Origin: Actinostola sp. cb2023
Taxonomy: Eukaryota; Cnidaria; Anthozoa; Actiniaria; Actinostolidae
Direction: 5' to 3'
DNA length: 64,000 bases
Assembly: GCA_033675265.1 (NCBI GenBank)
Contig: JAUJYZ010000647.1
Span: 150,330 to 214,329 of the forward strand
Within the stretch, counting starts at the first letter, position 1. Every line of letters begins with the position of its first letter. The translations under genes were made by a program, and so were the position numbers. Below, one piece after another: positions 31,569-42,432 of this stretch. Under the pieces are notes generated by a model. The model was not told the DNA's origin. It saw nothing but the letters and a program-made list of their open reading frames with translations, and searched no databases.

Positions 31569-32576
31569 CTAGGAATGTGTGGGCTTGCGTCCCTCCTTCC
31601 CAAGCGCCTTTTGCGCGCTTTCCGGTCCGGTTACTTCCCTTTCCACGGTAAGTAACGACTAGGTACCAGTCTGCATTAGCAGACTCTAATACCATTGTTT
31701 GCTGTTGTTTCTATTTGACTATCCATACCCTATTAATATTCATTATCCCGTGCGATGACGTAATGAACATTATATAAGATATAATTAATTATGCGAGTTG
31801 GGATGCAGATGTCGTCCCACCCACCCTCCCTCTCGTTGACAAATTTAGCACCTTTGTGCTCTTTGTCGTATTGCTCGACAGGAGTTTGTCAATCATCCGT
31901 AACAGCCCAAATTCTTGCATCGGCGAGAAAATGTCGCCGAGAATATTAAAATTATGTGCGATGAATCCGGCATACACGACCCGTGTCAGCTTTAATTAAA
32001 TCAGACGTCACGACATAAAAAATACCATGTTTGTTTGTAGTAGGGCATCCTACTGTGCGAATTTTGTCGTTGGAATTTTCGAGACCAATTTGCATTAAAA
32101 TGCAGTCAAAAAGTTGCTGGATCAGAACAAGAGATCAGTGATCCTTGAAAGTTTTCAAACTAAAGCATCTGGCCGATTTAATCTCCATGTACCTTCTAAA
32201 CTGTGTGTTGCTGCTGTGTTTCAGATCCACTACAGGTACTTTAACTCAGAATTGGCTACAGCTATCATGGTCCTGAGTCTATTCGATGAGGACTAAGAAA
32301 GTTGATGTAGTCACTGACTCCCTAACTTAATAATGCTTAGTGATTATATATCATCTGATGTTTTTAATTTTTGGTGAAGTGTTTTAGAACTATTTATAGT
32401 TTCTTTATGGACAAAATAATCAAATTCATTTGAAGAGTATCAGGGGAATATGTATTATATACAATATCAGCCGTAAGCGAGAGTTTTTAAATCCCTCCCA
32501 TACAGATCTGACGCGAATATTGTATATTACTTATCGAATCCCACGATGTATTAGGGCGCGTTCACACTGGGGTTCT
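31569..32576. other. Central part of right arm; no recognised gene
   Basis: This mirrors 30400-31404. Differences close to the centre are one- and two-base indels (CACACA versus CACA at the arm end; AAAA versus AAA in GCGCAAAAGGCG). Confidence 0.35.
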
Positions 32577-32676
32577 AGATCGATCTGAGATCGATCTGAG
32601 ATCGATCTAGAAAAAAAAATTGCGTTCACACTTGGATCGATCTGAGATCGATCTCAGATCGATCTCAGATCGATCT
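32577..32676. repeat. AGATCGATCT arrays (right)
   Basis: Three units lie at 32577-32608 and four at 32634-32676. They are the mirror of the left arrays with unit number and spacing conserved. Confidence 0.85.
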
Positions 32677-32728
32677 GAGTCCACTTTGGATTTGCGTTCA
32701 CACTGGATACTTGAAAAGTTGTTATTTT

Positions 32729-32795
32729 TGGGAGAATAGGTAAGACGTTGGACTACGACGCAGAAGTCTCGGGTTCGAATCCCAGTCAAATGTAG
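32729..32795 (+). repeat. tRNA-derived SINE head or tRNA relic (right)
   Basis: This is the plus-strand copy of the A-box/B-box segment, with the B box GGTTCGAATCC at 32772-32782. It is identical to the left copy. Confidence 0.6.
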
Positions 32796-32801
32796 TATCA
32801 A

Positions 32802-34636
32802 TAATTCTTTTTTTTTTCTTTCTTTCTTCTGTTTCTCTGAGTTAGATTTGCTCTATGGTGAAAATTTTCAATGTTAGTAGAATGATTTCGTATTAAACTC
32901 GTTTTTATATGGTCATGATTCTGCTTATATGTAAATTAGTTTGTGAACATTCATGAGCAGTACGCTCGAGTGATGCACGTGATTATTCGTGATGTTGTAC
33001 CACAACATTGCGGGATCATTGGAATCATGCCTTTGCTGCTTGTAAACGTGGCGTATATTGCTTTTGAAAATGACCAGGCTTAGATGGCGCTGTCTAGTGT
33101 AGTCTACATAGCTTTGGTTTGTGTAGGCCGTTTATGACTTCCACAGAAAAATCGTGTGACTTGTCTTGCGAAAAGGTGCTTGAAATTAAGCGCTCGCCCC
33201 AAAATGTCGCAAGTCCTGCACGTGGCCTGTTGGGTGAACGCTCAAAATAAGGCCATACCGCCCCCTCCCCCAGCTTATAAGCCTTCCCGGTTATAGGCCC
33301 ATATACTTTCAAACAACAACAATTGCCGTTGATAAGCCCACCCATAAACCATTACGAACTTGTATAAGCACAGGGCTTATAAGTTGCAGTTTACGCGGTG
33401 ATATATTGACAAACTGATGAGTCCCCGCAGGAAATACAAATAATAATTATTTGGATTATTTCAAGTTTGCTCAAAAAGCGCCATTATATCTTGTTTCAGT
33501 TGTTGCGCTTTGAACATCCAACCTAACGGCCGTCTACACGGTTCCGGACGAATTTGTAACCGTTCAAAAAGTTGTACGTTTAGGCGTTCCGTTCACACGG
33601 AACTGTGCTATACGCGGCTTTTCCATCACCGTACGAGCCGTGATACAATAAATGACCGTCTATCTATTTTCGCATTTCTTTAAAAATGTAAATTGTGACT
33701 GACTAGCCCTACGGGGAATATTAAATAAAACATATGTATGTCATTGCCAGAAATCAGAGACATTTTGCGTCTACGATTATTTGTGTCAGCGGAGTTACCC
33801 AGAATCAAAAGATTATGCTCAAATTCATGTAAACTATGTGAAATCTGAATCACAAACTAATAGTGTGAAGCGATCTTGATCATACATCCTCTACATTTTA
33901 AAATAATTGCAAATTTCGCAAAAAGATACGAAAATGGTATTTACCACAGGAAGCCCAAAGTTGAACCCCCTCCCCTCTGCTCCCCTCCATCGTCTCTCCT
34001 ATTTCTCGCTTTTTGAGCCTAACTCAGCTAACTATCTCTGGGTTTCCTGTGTAATCTAACAGGCCAGGCTACTTATGTAAACATGGCGATCCAAATAATC
34101 TTGACAGAAGCGTTTACCGAGTGAAAAACAACGGTGAAAACAGTATATTTACTCAGTATGCTTCTGTATCGGCGAAAGTGGAATTTAGCTTATCTTTGGC
34201 TGGACTTTGTCATATTAGAAGTGGAATTTATGGCCAAACAAGTGTGATATTCTGTGAGTTTAGATGACGTCCTTTCGAACTGGCTATCGGGAAAGTGTGT
34301 ACCACGCTCGACGAAGCTGCTACCGGACTCCAACTTTTAGGAATTTACTCAATTTGGCGGCCTTTTACAGTAAATGACAGAGGTGAGATGTTGTTGAGAG
34401 AGCGATTTTTGAAATCGATTTTGTCATACTTTATTTTCGCTTGATTGTAAGAAGTGTACTCGATTCGAGCACCCAAAACATTAAACTTGTGAATTAGCTA
34501 TCGGGAGTTTGCATCCGAAGTTTAGTTCTTCAGATATTTCTGATTTTCTCTGTTTTGCCATACATTTCTACCACGGGCTTGCTGTCGGTGCTATGCAAAG
34601 GTCAACGATCGAGCGTAGTATCTGTTAATCAAGAAA
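32802..34636. other. Non-coding stretch upstream of LINE A (right)
   Basis: Mirror of 28339-30174. No gene is recognised. It probably includes the LINE 5' UTR next to 34637. Confidence 0.45.
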
Positions 34637-35846
34637 ATGCAGTCAAGTTCCTACATTGGTGGTAGAAGAGCATGCTCAGTTCGCTTGGCGTTGGAACACG
34701 ACGTCACAAGAAAAGTTTCGCCAACAGACGTGATTGAATTCCTGTACAGTGAAGCCGCATGCGAAGAAGGGGCGATCAAGTGCGTACAAGTAGACAGCTA
34801 GGGACGGGTCAATTGTGGTAACGTTCGAGTCTCAAGAATATGTAGAAAAAATATTGGATCTGGGGATGCTGACGATCAATGGTTACCCGGTGGTGGTGTC
34901 AAGCGTGGATGCACGGAGGCGGTATGTGAAGATATACTATCTACCATACGAAGTCAGTAATCAACAATTACAAGCAGCCTTATCGGAGTACGGCCATGTT
35001 TACCATGTGCGAAGGGATTTGTGCTATGACTTCAAAGAAATTGAGAGTGGGGTCAGAACAGTGACAATGACAGTGAACAAGGAGGTCCCAAGCTTTCTTA
35101 AAGTAATGGGCAGTGAAGTCAAGGTCTACTACCGAGGACAACGACAAACGTGTCGCAAATGTGGCAGTGCATCCCACTTTGCAAAAGACTGCCCCAACAC
35201 GCAGTGCTTTCGCTGCCATGGTTTGGGGCACGTTTCTAGGGAGTGTACGATGGTGGAGAGATGTGAACGATGTGGGGAAGAGGGCCACACAAGCTGGTCC
35301 TGCAAGGCGGCGTTTAAATTTACGGCACCAAGTAAGGTCGTGGATTCGCAATCGACCGCAGAAGCGCATCAAGGCAGGCAGCAAAGCCAACTCAGTTCGC
35401 CGTTGGGCTTCGTGTTCGCTCCTCCGAGCCAGATATGGAGCACGGCAGAAGTGGAAACACCGATTAAAGGAACGAGTAGTTGTACGGAGGACGCAGAGTC
35501 GGGAACAGGAGCAACCCAAGAACTGTACACCCCACAGAGCTCAACAAACACGGTGGAAAGTAAGGGACCGGCGGAAATTGTGGAGGAGATGATCAAGGTG
35601 ATGAAACATCCACCAAAAGATGATACGGAGACGGATAACATGCTGTCAGGAGGGTCTGATTCAGAGTCGGCGATAGGCGAGGGAGATGGACAAGATAACA
35701 TGTCGTCGGTGGAGTCGGATATTGAGTCAGATATGGAGGCGGTGTCGGGTACAGCAAAGCGGCCGGCTTCGCCAGTGACGAGCCCGAGGGCAAAGCTCAA
35801 GAGGGACATGGAGGAGATTGAGTCGGTAGTCAAGCAGAGACGTTAG
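34637..35846 (+). pseudogene. LINE A ORF1 zinc-knuckle protein (copy A), right arm
   Basis: The ATG at 34637 gives 54 codons before TAG at 34799-34801, the break shared with the left arm. From 34815 a 343-codon frame is open to 35846. It has the RRM-like region (YVKIYYLPYEVSN), three CCHC knuckles at residues 113-126, 131-144 and 150-163, then a serine/acid-rich tail and a basic C terminus. Unlike the left arm, the third knuckle is in frame. Function: RNA-binding ORF1 of the LINE. Confidence 0.9.
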
Positions 35847-36855
35847 TTTTTATTGGTAAGCGCTGCTTTAGTTGTTGAAAAGTTTTAGTCGAGTAACTAT
35901 TTAGCTAGGTTTTTCGTAACTTGAATATTTAAATGAGTGTAGTATGTAAATGTCTCTGTTAACTTCATGGCTAATTTAAACCTATCATCGCACAGAAATT
36001 TGTGTCACATCCGGGATTTTATCCTAATTATATGCTAGACCCAATCCCATTACGGCACTCAGCCACTCGATCTTCGTACAATTTACAGTAAAATCGAAGA
36101 AAGTCAATGTTTAGGCTGTCATTTACAAATGAACCAGTGATCTACGATAAATTGTAACAACGGAATACAAAATACTTGCGACTGAAGTTTACTTGCCAAG
36201 TTATTGATTGTAAATATCCTTTCGTCTTCTAGCGACTTTTTCAGGGTGAATGTCAGGTCTCCGTAGTGTTAGAATGTATGGGATTTCATCATGCCAGCAG
36301 TTTGATCGATTCCTGTTGCTCAGCCTTGCGAAATACAACAATTGTAACACTTGAATTTTGGTGCCCCGACATAGCTCTATTGCTTCCAATATCAAGCTTT
36401 CTTCCATACCAATGTTCACTAGCGACTTTTCTTGAAGTTCTGTTTTATACCAACGAAGCGAAGCAGTCGAAAATGTCAAATTACGAGACGATTTTTAGCT
36501 TCAAAACACTTCCATCGGCTGCCATTTTACTCTGACCTTGCAGCCTAGCCTCCATTGCTATAGCTACAGAAATTTAAGCACCAGTTTCTTTTTTAACACG
36601 GATAAAATAAGCCGCGAAGTAAGGGGAATTTATGACATTGGAGCGAGCGTTTGGCCGGGCAGAACTGGGTTCCAGTTTAAGAAAATAACCCGCGAAATTC
36701 ACTATAAGCTCCCAATAAAAGCTTTTCCCACCAAATTTTCGATACATTTTCTATTTTAGGGGGAAACTCTGAGATTTAAATAAGGATCGTGTATCGTTTC
36801 TTCAAATGCAACGTATTTTAAGGATATGACCGATTTGTATGGGTAATTCTGTGCG
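35847..36855. other. About 1-kb spacer between LINE ORF1 and ORF2
   Basis: CATCGCACAGAAATT (35986-36000) and AATTCTGTGCGATG (36845-36858) are inverted to each other, one near each end of the spacer. An 89-codon plus-strand frame and a 92-codon minus-strand frame (36479-36201) overlap here with no recognisable family. The mirror is at 26120-27128. It may be an inserted non-autonomous element; this is weakly supported. Confidence 0.35.
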
Positions 36856-39800
36856 ATGTTGTCTTGTAATGTTCGGGGTGTGGCAACAGTGGCGAGGCGA
36901 GATGTAAAATGTCCAGTATTGTCTAAGTGGAATGTTGTATTTGTACAAGAGTCTTTTGTTTGTAATCAACGGAAAGCTGAGCGGTTTGGAAAGGCATGGA
37001 AAGGTAAATGTTATTGGAGTTTTGGTGAGGTGAGGAGTGCGGGTGTAGGGATTTTGTTGAGCGATCGTGTGAGTTTAGATGTTTTGGACGTTCGTCGAGA
37101 TACTGAGGGGAGAGTGTTGAGTTTGTTAGTCAAATGGGGGAATGTAAGATATACTTTTCTGTGTGTGTATGCGCCAGTGAATGTTAGCGATCGTAAATTG
37201 TTTTTTCAAGGGCTTCATGATTATGTGTTTGCAAACTCGTACTGTATAATGGGGGGGGATTTTAATTGTGTGTTGGAGAGTAGAGATACAACGGCGACGA
37301 CAGGAACAAATAGAGCTGGGGGCGAGGAATTGAAGACGTTTTTGAGGGATTTTAAATTGTCTGATGTTTGGGTGTCTGTGCATGGTCGTACTGTTTCGTT
37401 TACATGGATGGGTCAGGGAATAGGATCGAGGTTAGATCGGTTTTATGTGTCAAAGGATTTAGTGGATGTTGTAACTGGCTGTTTTGTAGAAGTGTTAGGA
37501 GTATCGGATCATGATGGTGTTGTGTTGTCTTTGAATCGTAGTGTGGGTTGTAAAAGCAAAGGGCTGTGGAAATTTAATAATGGGTTGTTGGAGGATAGTG
37601 AGTTTGTAAAGAGTATGAGAAAGTGGATAAGGCAATATTTAGAACGAAACAAGGGGGAGAGGGTAGGGGTATTTTGGGTCAAGTTTAAAAAAGGGGTCAA
37701 GAAATTTGTCATTCGACATTCGGTTGCAAAGGCGAGAGAGAGAAGGAAGAAACGGGATAAGATAACTAATGAGATTATAAGGTTGAAAAGGGGCTTAGCT
37801 TTAGGGGAGGATGTGGCTGGGAGGATTAGTGAACTGAATGGGGAATTGAAAGCGGCAGTGATGAGAGAGAGTGAAGGTGTGAAGGTAAGGAGTCGTGCGC
37901 AATGGATTGAGGAGGGGGAAAGACCGACGAGATTTTTTTTTAACTTATGTGGGGGGCATGGTCAGGGGAATTTTATAGATGTGTTGAAGGATGGAAATGG
38001 AACAGAATGGAGTGATGAGAGTGAAAAAAGGAAGGTGATTGAAATGTTTTACAGGAATTTGTTTAAGTTGGAAGATGTAGATGTAGAGGTACAAGATGTA
38101 TTGTTAAGTAAATTGTCAGCAGTGTTGTCAGATGAGTCGTGTAACAATTGTGAAGGGAGAGTAAGAGTGGAGGAGTTAGAGTATGCAGTGAAGGGAATGG
38201 CTAATGGGAAAACACCGGGAGATGATGGGCTATCGTTGGAATTTTATAAATGTTTTAGTGAGTTGTTACTACCTGTAGTGTGTCAGCTGGCAAACGAGAG
38301 TTTCGAAGTGGAGAGTTTGCCTGAAGAATGTGTGCGGAGTGTTGTGAGGTTAGCATTTAAGAAGGGAGATCGGAAAGAACTCAAGAATTGGAGGCCGATC
38401 TCTCTTCTTAATTTGGATTATAAGATAGTCTCTAAGGCTCTGAGTGTTCGTTTGAGGAGTGTCATGTCAGAGGTTGTGTGTGAAGACCAGACGTGTGGGG
38501 TGATGGGGAGGTCGATTACTGACAATTTGAATGTGATGAGAGATGTACTAGATCATATTGATCATACTGGGGAGGGAGGGGTCATTTTGACTTTGGATCA
38601 GGAGAAAGCGTTTGATAGGGTGGATAGGGTTTTTTTGAATAGGGTGTTGGGGAGGTTAGGTTTTGGGGAGGATTTTAGAAAGTGGATGAATGTGTTATAT
38701 GTGGGTGCGACAGCGAAAGTGATTTGTAATGGGGAGTTGACGGAGAGTATTGTGCTAGAGAAGGGGATTAGGCAGGGGTGTTCGTTGTCACCTATGTTGT
38801 ATGTGTTAATGGCAGAAGTGTTAGCGTGTAGTGTTCGTGCCGAGAAGGGTATATGTGGATTTTTGGTGCCGGGGTCGGGTGGTCAGCATACTAATATTTC
38901 TCAGTATGCTGATGACACGACTGCGGTGCTGCGGGATGGGGTGTCAATTAGTAAGTATCTAGATATAGTGGAGTTTTTTGGGCGTGGGACGGGGGCGAGG
39001 TTGAATAGAGGGAAATCAGAGGCAATGTGGATAGGATCGTGGAATAATAGAATGGATAAACCATATGGGTTAAAATGGGTAGTGCGAATGAAAGTATTGG
39101 GGGGTGTGGTTTGGAGATAATGTAGAGGATGAGAACTGGGTGGCGAAGTGTGAAAAGTTAAAGAAGGTATTAGATATGTGGAAAGGTAGATGTTTGTCGT
39201 TGAGAGGTAAAGTGTTGATTGTTAAAGTGTTGGGGTTGTCAAAGTTAGATTATGTGGCTAGGGTGTTAACTGTGCCGAGTTGGGTGGTGACTAAAGTGAA
39301 TTCGTTAGTGTGGAGTTTTGTGTGGAATGGGAAAGTAGAGTTGATCAAAAGGGAAACGTGTTTGTTACCATGTCTGTCAGGGGGGTTGGGAATGGTGGAT
39401 TTTGGGGTTCGTGTGCGTGCTTTGCATATAGCAAATGTAGTAGGGTCTCTAAATAGGTTGTCGGGTAAAATGTGGTGCTATTTGAGATATTATTTAGGTG
39501 TGCGGTTGTCATCGTTACGTGATGATTGGATGTTTTTACGGGATAACTTGAAGCCAGGGGCGGGGTTTTTGTCTAAATATTATAAAGCGGTGTATGCGGA
39601 AATTCGTTTGTGTTCAGTGCAAGTTTGTGCAGTGGTGAGTAAGATGTATGAGTTCCTAGTAAATAGTAAGTTGAAACAACCGAGGTGTATGGGTTATTGG
39701 AGTGAGGTGAGTGTGACTGAATGGAAGGATGTCTGGGGGGGGTTTCGTAACAGTTTGTCTGAAAATATTGTGGGTGAGGTGAGGTGGCGTATTGTACAGA

Positions 39801-40234
39801 GAGTGACAAAAGTGCGGGACAGTCTTGTTAGATGGGGGTATAATGTGGTGTCTAAGCGGTGTGCAGTATGTGGGAAGGATGAAACTATTGAACATTGTTT
39901 TTTGCAGTGTAGTCGTGTGAAAAAAGCGTGGGGATGGGTCGTGAGAATAGTCAGAAAGTGGTCACGTGAGTTTGTTGTCAATGCAAAATGTGTGTTTTTG
40001 GGTTTGTTCAAGGGGGAACGTAAAGACTTGGTGATGTTTGTAGTAGAATGTATGTTAAATAATATTTGGTTTTTTCGTAATAGTGCGACGTTCCGTAACA
40101 GTGTTCGTCCGTATATTGATATTGTAAGAAAGTGTAAGAAAGATATTGTGTTTCGTTTAAGTGTTGAGTCGTTTCGTTTGAGTGAAAGAGATTTTCAGAA
40201 GGTATGGGGGGACAAAAAAGAATTTTGGCAGTAA
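36856..40234 (+). pseudogene. LINE A ORF2: AP endonuclease-reverse transcriptase, one frameshift (right arm)
   Basis: A 754-codon frame (36856-39120) contains SCNVRG at residues 3-8, QES at about 31, YAPV, GGDFN at about 133 and SDHDG at about 217 (APE endonuclease). The RT follows with NWRPISLLN near 511, the motif A aspartate in DQEKAFDRV near 580, GIRQGCSLSP near 636 and QYADD near 683. One extra G in a G run near 39102 breaks the frame, and a 376-codon frame (39104-40234) continues with thumb and zf-RVT (CAVCGKDETIEHCFLQC near its residue 253). The left arm has one G fewer and is open there. Target-primed reverse transcription is the family's role. Confidence 0.94.
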
Positions 40235-40240
40235 ATATGT

Positions 40241-40605
40241 TTTTTGCATACTAATGAGCAAATTTGGACAGAACTGAATGCTGGATAAAGGGTTTAAGTG
40301 GGGTATTAAGAAACACTGAGGACACGGTCCTACTTAAATAAAGGTGGAGGTGGGCTTTACAGAGGAAAAACAAAAAATAAATGAATATAAGAGAATATTG
40401 GAAAAAAAGTGAATTTATGCAGTTTTTGCATACTAATGAGCAAATATGGACAAAATCAAGTGGCAGATAAAGAGGTTAAGAGTAGTATTGACAAATACTG
40501 AGGACGCAGTCCTGCTTAAATAAAGGGGGAGGTGCTCTTGGGAAGGAAAAAACGGAAAATTAACGAATATTAGAGAAAATTAGAGGAAAAAAATTAATTT
40601 ATGCA
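40241..40605 (+). repeat. Tandem duplicated 183-base unit in the LINE 3' UTR (right)
   Basis: The units start at 40241 and 40423 with TTTTTGCATACTAATGAGCA and end in AATTTATGCAG. Each has a GAGGACRC-GTCCT stem. Confidence 0.75.
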
Positions 40606-40907
40606 GTTATGGAAATTGAAAATTTTGGAAAATAAATCGTATAATATGAAATGGAATAAGAAGTAAATAAAGTAATAGGAAGTACAAGTTGTAAAGAGTG
40701 TAAATAAGTAAAAGTATGAGGTTTAGAGTTTCGAGTATAATGTAGAAAAATTGTGAAACTGGGTTAGTGCCCGTTTGTTTTAATCTTATTAAAGATTTTA
40801 TAAAAAATTAAAAAATAAAAAAATCTGTTATAGTCTTTGAGAACTTGCTGATTTTCGGCTAATAGACTAAGTTTTTTTCGGCTTGGCCGAACAAAACTTT
40901 AAAAGAG

Positions 40908-41789
40908 ATGCCGTCTGACATATTTATGGGGAATGGAGATCGGCGAGCATGCTCAGTAAGGTTAGCTTTGGAACATGACGTGCTAAAAAGAGTCTCTCCA
41001 GCAGCGGTAGTAAAGTTCTTGCAAGATGAAGTGGAATGCGATGAAGGATCCATAAAGTGCGTCCAGACGGATAACGATGGTTCGCTGATTGTCACATTCG
41101 AGAGCGTGGATTACGTGGAGCATATCCTAAGTTTGGGGACTTTGACGATAAACGGGTACCCGGTGGTTGTAACGAACGTGGATGCCAGAAGGAAATATGT
41201 AAAGGTGTATTATCTGCCCTATGAAGTAAGCAATCGAGAAGTGCATGTGGCGTTAGGCGAATTTGGCCACGTCTACCATATTCGTCGGGACATGATGATG
41301 AATCACCCAGAGATAGAGACCGGCGTAAGAACAGTGACGATGTCGGTGGGCCAACAGATTCCTAGCTTTCTGAGGATCTTGGGTTATGAAGCGAAAGTAT
41401 ACTATCGAGGACAACAACAGACGTGCAGGAAATGTGGGGGTACAGGACACTTTGCCAGAGATTGCCCTGACAAGGAGTGTTTTAGGTGCCACGAACTGGG
41501 TCATATTTCGAAGGATTGCCCAAAAGAGCTAGTATGCAATCGATGTGGGGAAATTGGACACACAGGATGGTCTTGCAAGGTAGCGTTCCCGGTCCGATCG
41601 TCGGGACTGTTTGGAGGAGCTTTTCCATCGCTGGTAGAAGCACTTAAGAACACCGAAAAACAAGTTACGTCTGTTTCAACGCCAGCGTTTACGTTTGCAC
41701 CGCCTAGGGAAGTGGGTAGCACACAGGAGTTGTTTACACCGGTCAGTGAACAATTAAAATTAAAATTAGGTCGCGTAATAGATGTATGA
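40908..41789 (+). CDS. LINE ORF1-type zinc-knuckle protein (copy B), right arm
   Basis: The same intact 293-codon frame as 21173-22054. It starts 84 bases after the A-rich end of LINE A, behind a small hairpin TCGGCTTGGCCGA (40878-40890). Three CCHC knuckles lie at residues 173-186, 191-204 and 210-223. No endonuclease-RT frame lies downstream. Confidence 0.85.
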   Translation: MPSDIFMGNGDRRACSVRLALEHDVLKRVSPAAVVKFLQDEVECDEGSIKCVQTDNDGSLIVTFESVDYVEHILSLGTLTINGYPVVVTNVDARRKYVKVYYLPYEVSNREVHVALGEFGHVYHIRRDMMMNHPEIETGVRTVTMSVGQQIPSFLRILGYEAKVYYRGQQQTCRKCGGTGHFARDCPDKECFRCHELGHISKDCPKELVCNRCGEIGHTGWSCKVAFPVRSSGLFGGAFPSLVEALKNTEKQVTSVSTPAFTFAPPREVGSTQELFTPVSEQLKLKLGRVIDV

Positions 41790-42170
41790 CTCACACAAGG
41801 ATCACACAACTGTAATCGTACTGAATTTTTCAAACGTGGAATAAAATAAACATCCATCGTGAGTTACTGAAAATAACTCGACTGGCTCGATTGTTTGCAT
41901 GACTTCTGTACATATAGCTTTCTGTCAATAGATGTAGTTACATCGCTGGTTGTGAGCTTAATTATAACTAGAATCCTGACCTTCAATAGCTTGAAGATCT
42001 ACAGCTGCTTTCAAAACTAAGATTCAAATCTACTTGAGTCCTGTGTGTCGTTTTTTTCCCTTATCTGCTGAGTAACCTTGAAACTCGATACGATTAAATA
42101 CGTCGCATACTTTCTTCATTCTTTGACCAAACAAAACTAAAAAAACCAACAAGAAAGCCCATTTTATAAT

Positions 42171-42432
42171 TCGGGCTTCCTTCGGAAGGGCCCGAGTAAA
42201 AAGTCCACCGATCGAGATCGTTTACCGATTATAGGTTGCTAAATATAGCATAAATTAAAATTCGAATCGCATCGAGTGAATTTATAGCTTCAACGGATAG
42301 TTCTTTTCTGATTCTAAATGTATCGAATTAGGAAGATCGAAGCCGCTGTAAGTGATGTTTGCGTGAGTGTTATCGAAGCATTGAAATGTCTTTAGCAACA
42401 TGAAAAAGTCCACCGATCGAGATCGTTTACCG
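42171..42432 (-). repeat. CTCGGGC hairpin and 30-base direct repeats (right)
   Basis: Mirror of 20528-20790. The direct repeats are at 42198-42227 and 42403-42432, and the hairpin at about 42171-42197. Confidence 0.75.

Larger units (their letters stand above)
34637..40824 (+). mobile_element. Tx1-like non-LTR retrotransposon (LINE A), right arm
   Basis: ORF1 at 34637-35846, ORF2 at 36856-40234, a 3' UTR with two tandem units (40241-40605) and an A-rich end (40799-40824) are in order on the plus strand. No target-site duplication could be assigned because the 5' limit is unknown. Confidence 0.88.

Noticed and set aside
34980..35833. Minus-strand frames of 154 and 179 codons over LINE ORF1
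   Set aside because: They are antisense shadows of the zinc-knuckle ORF1.
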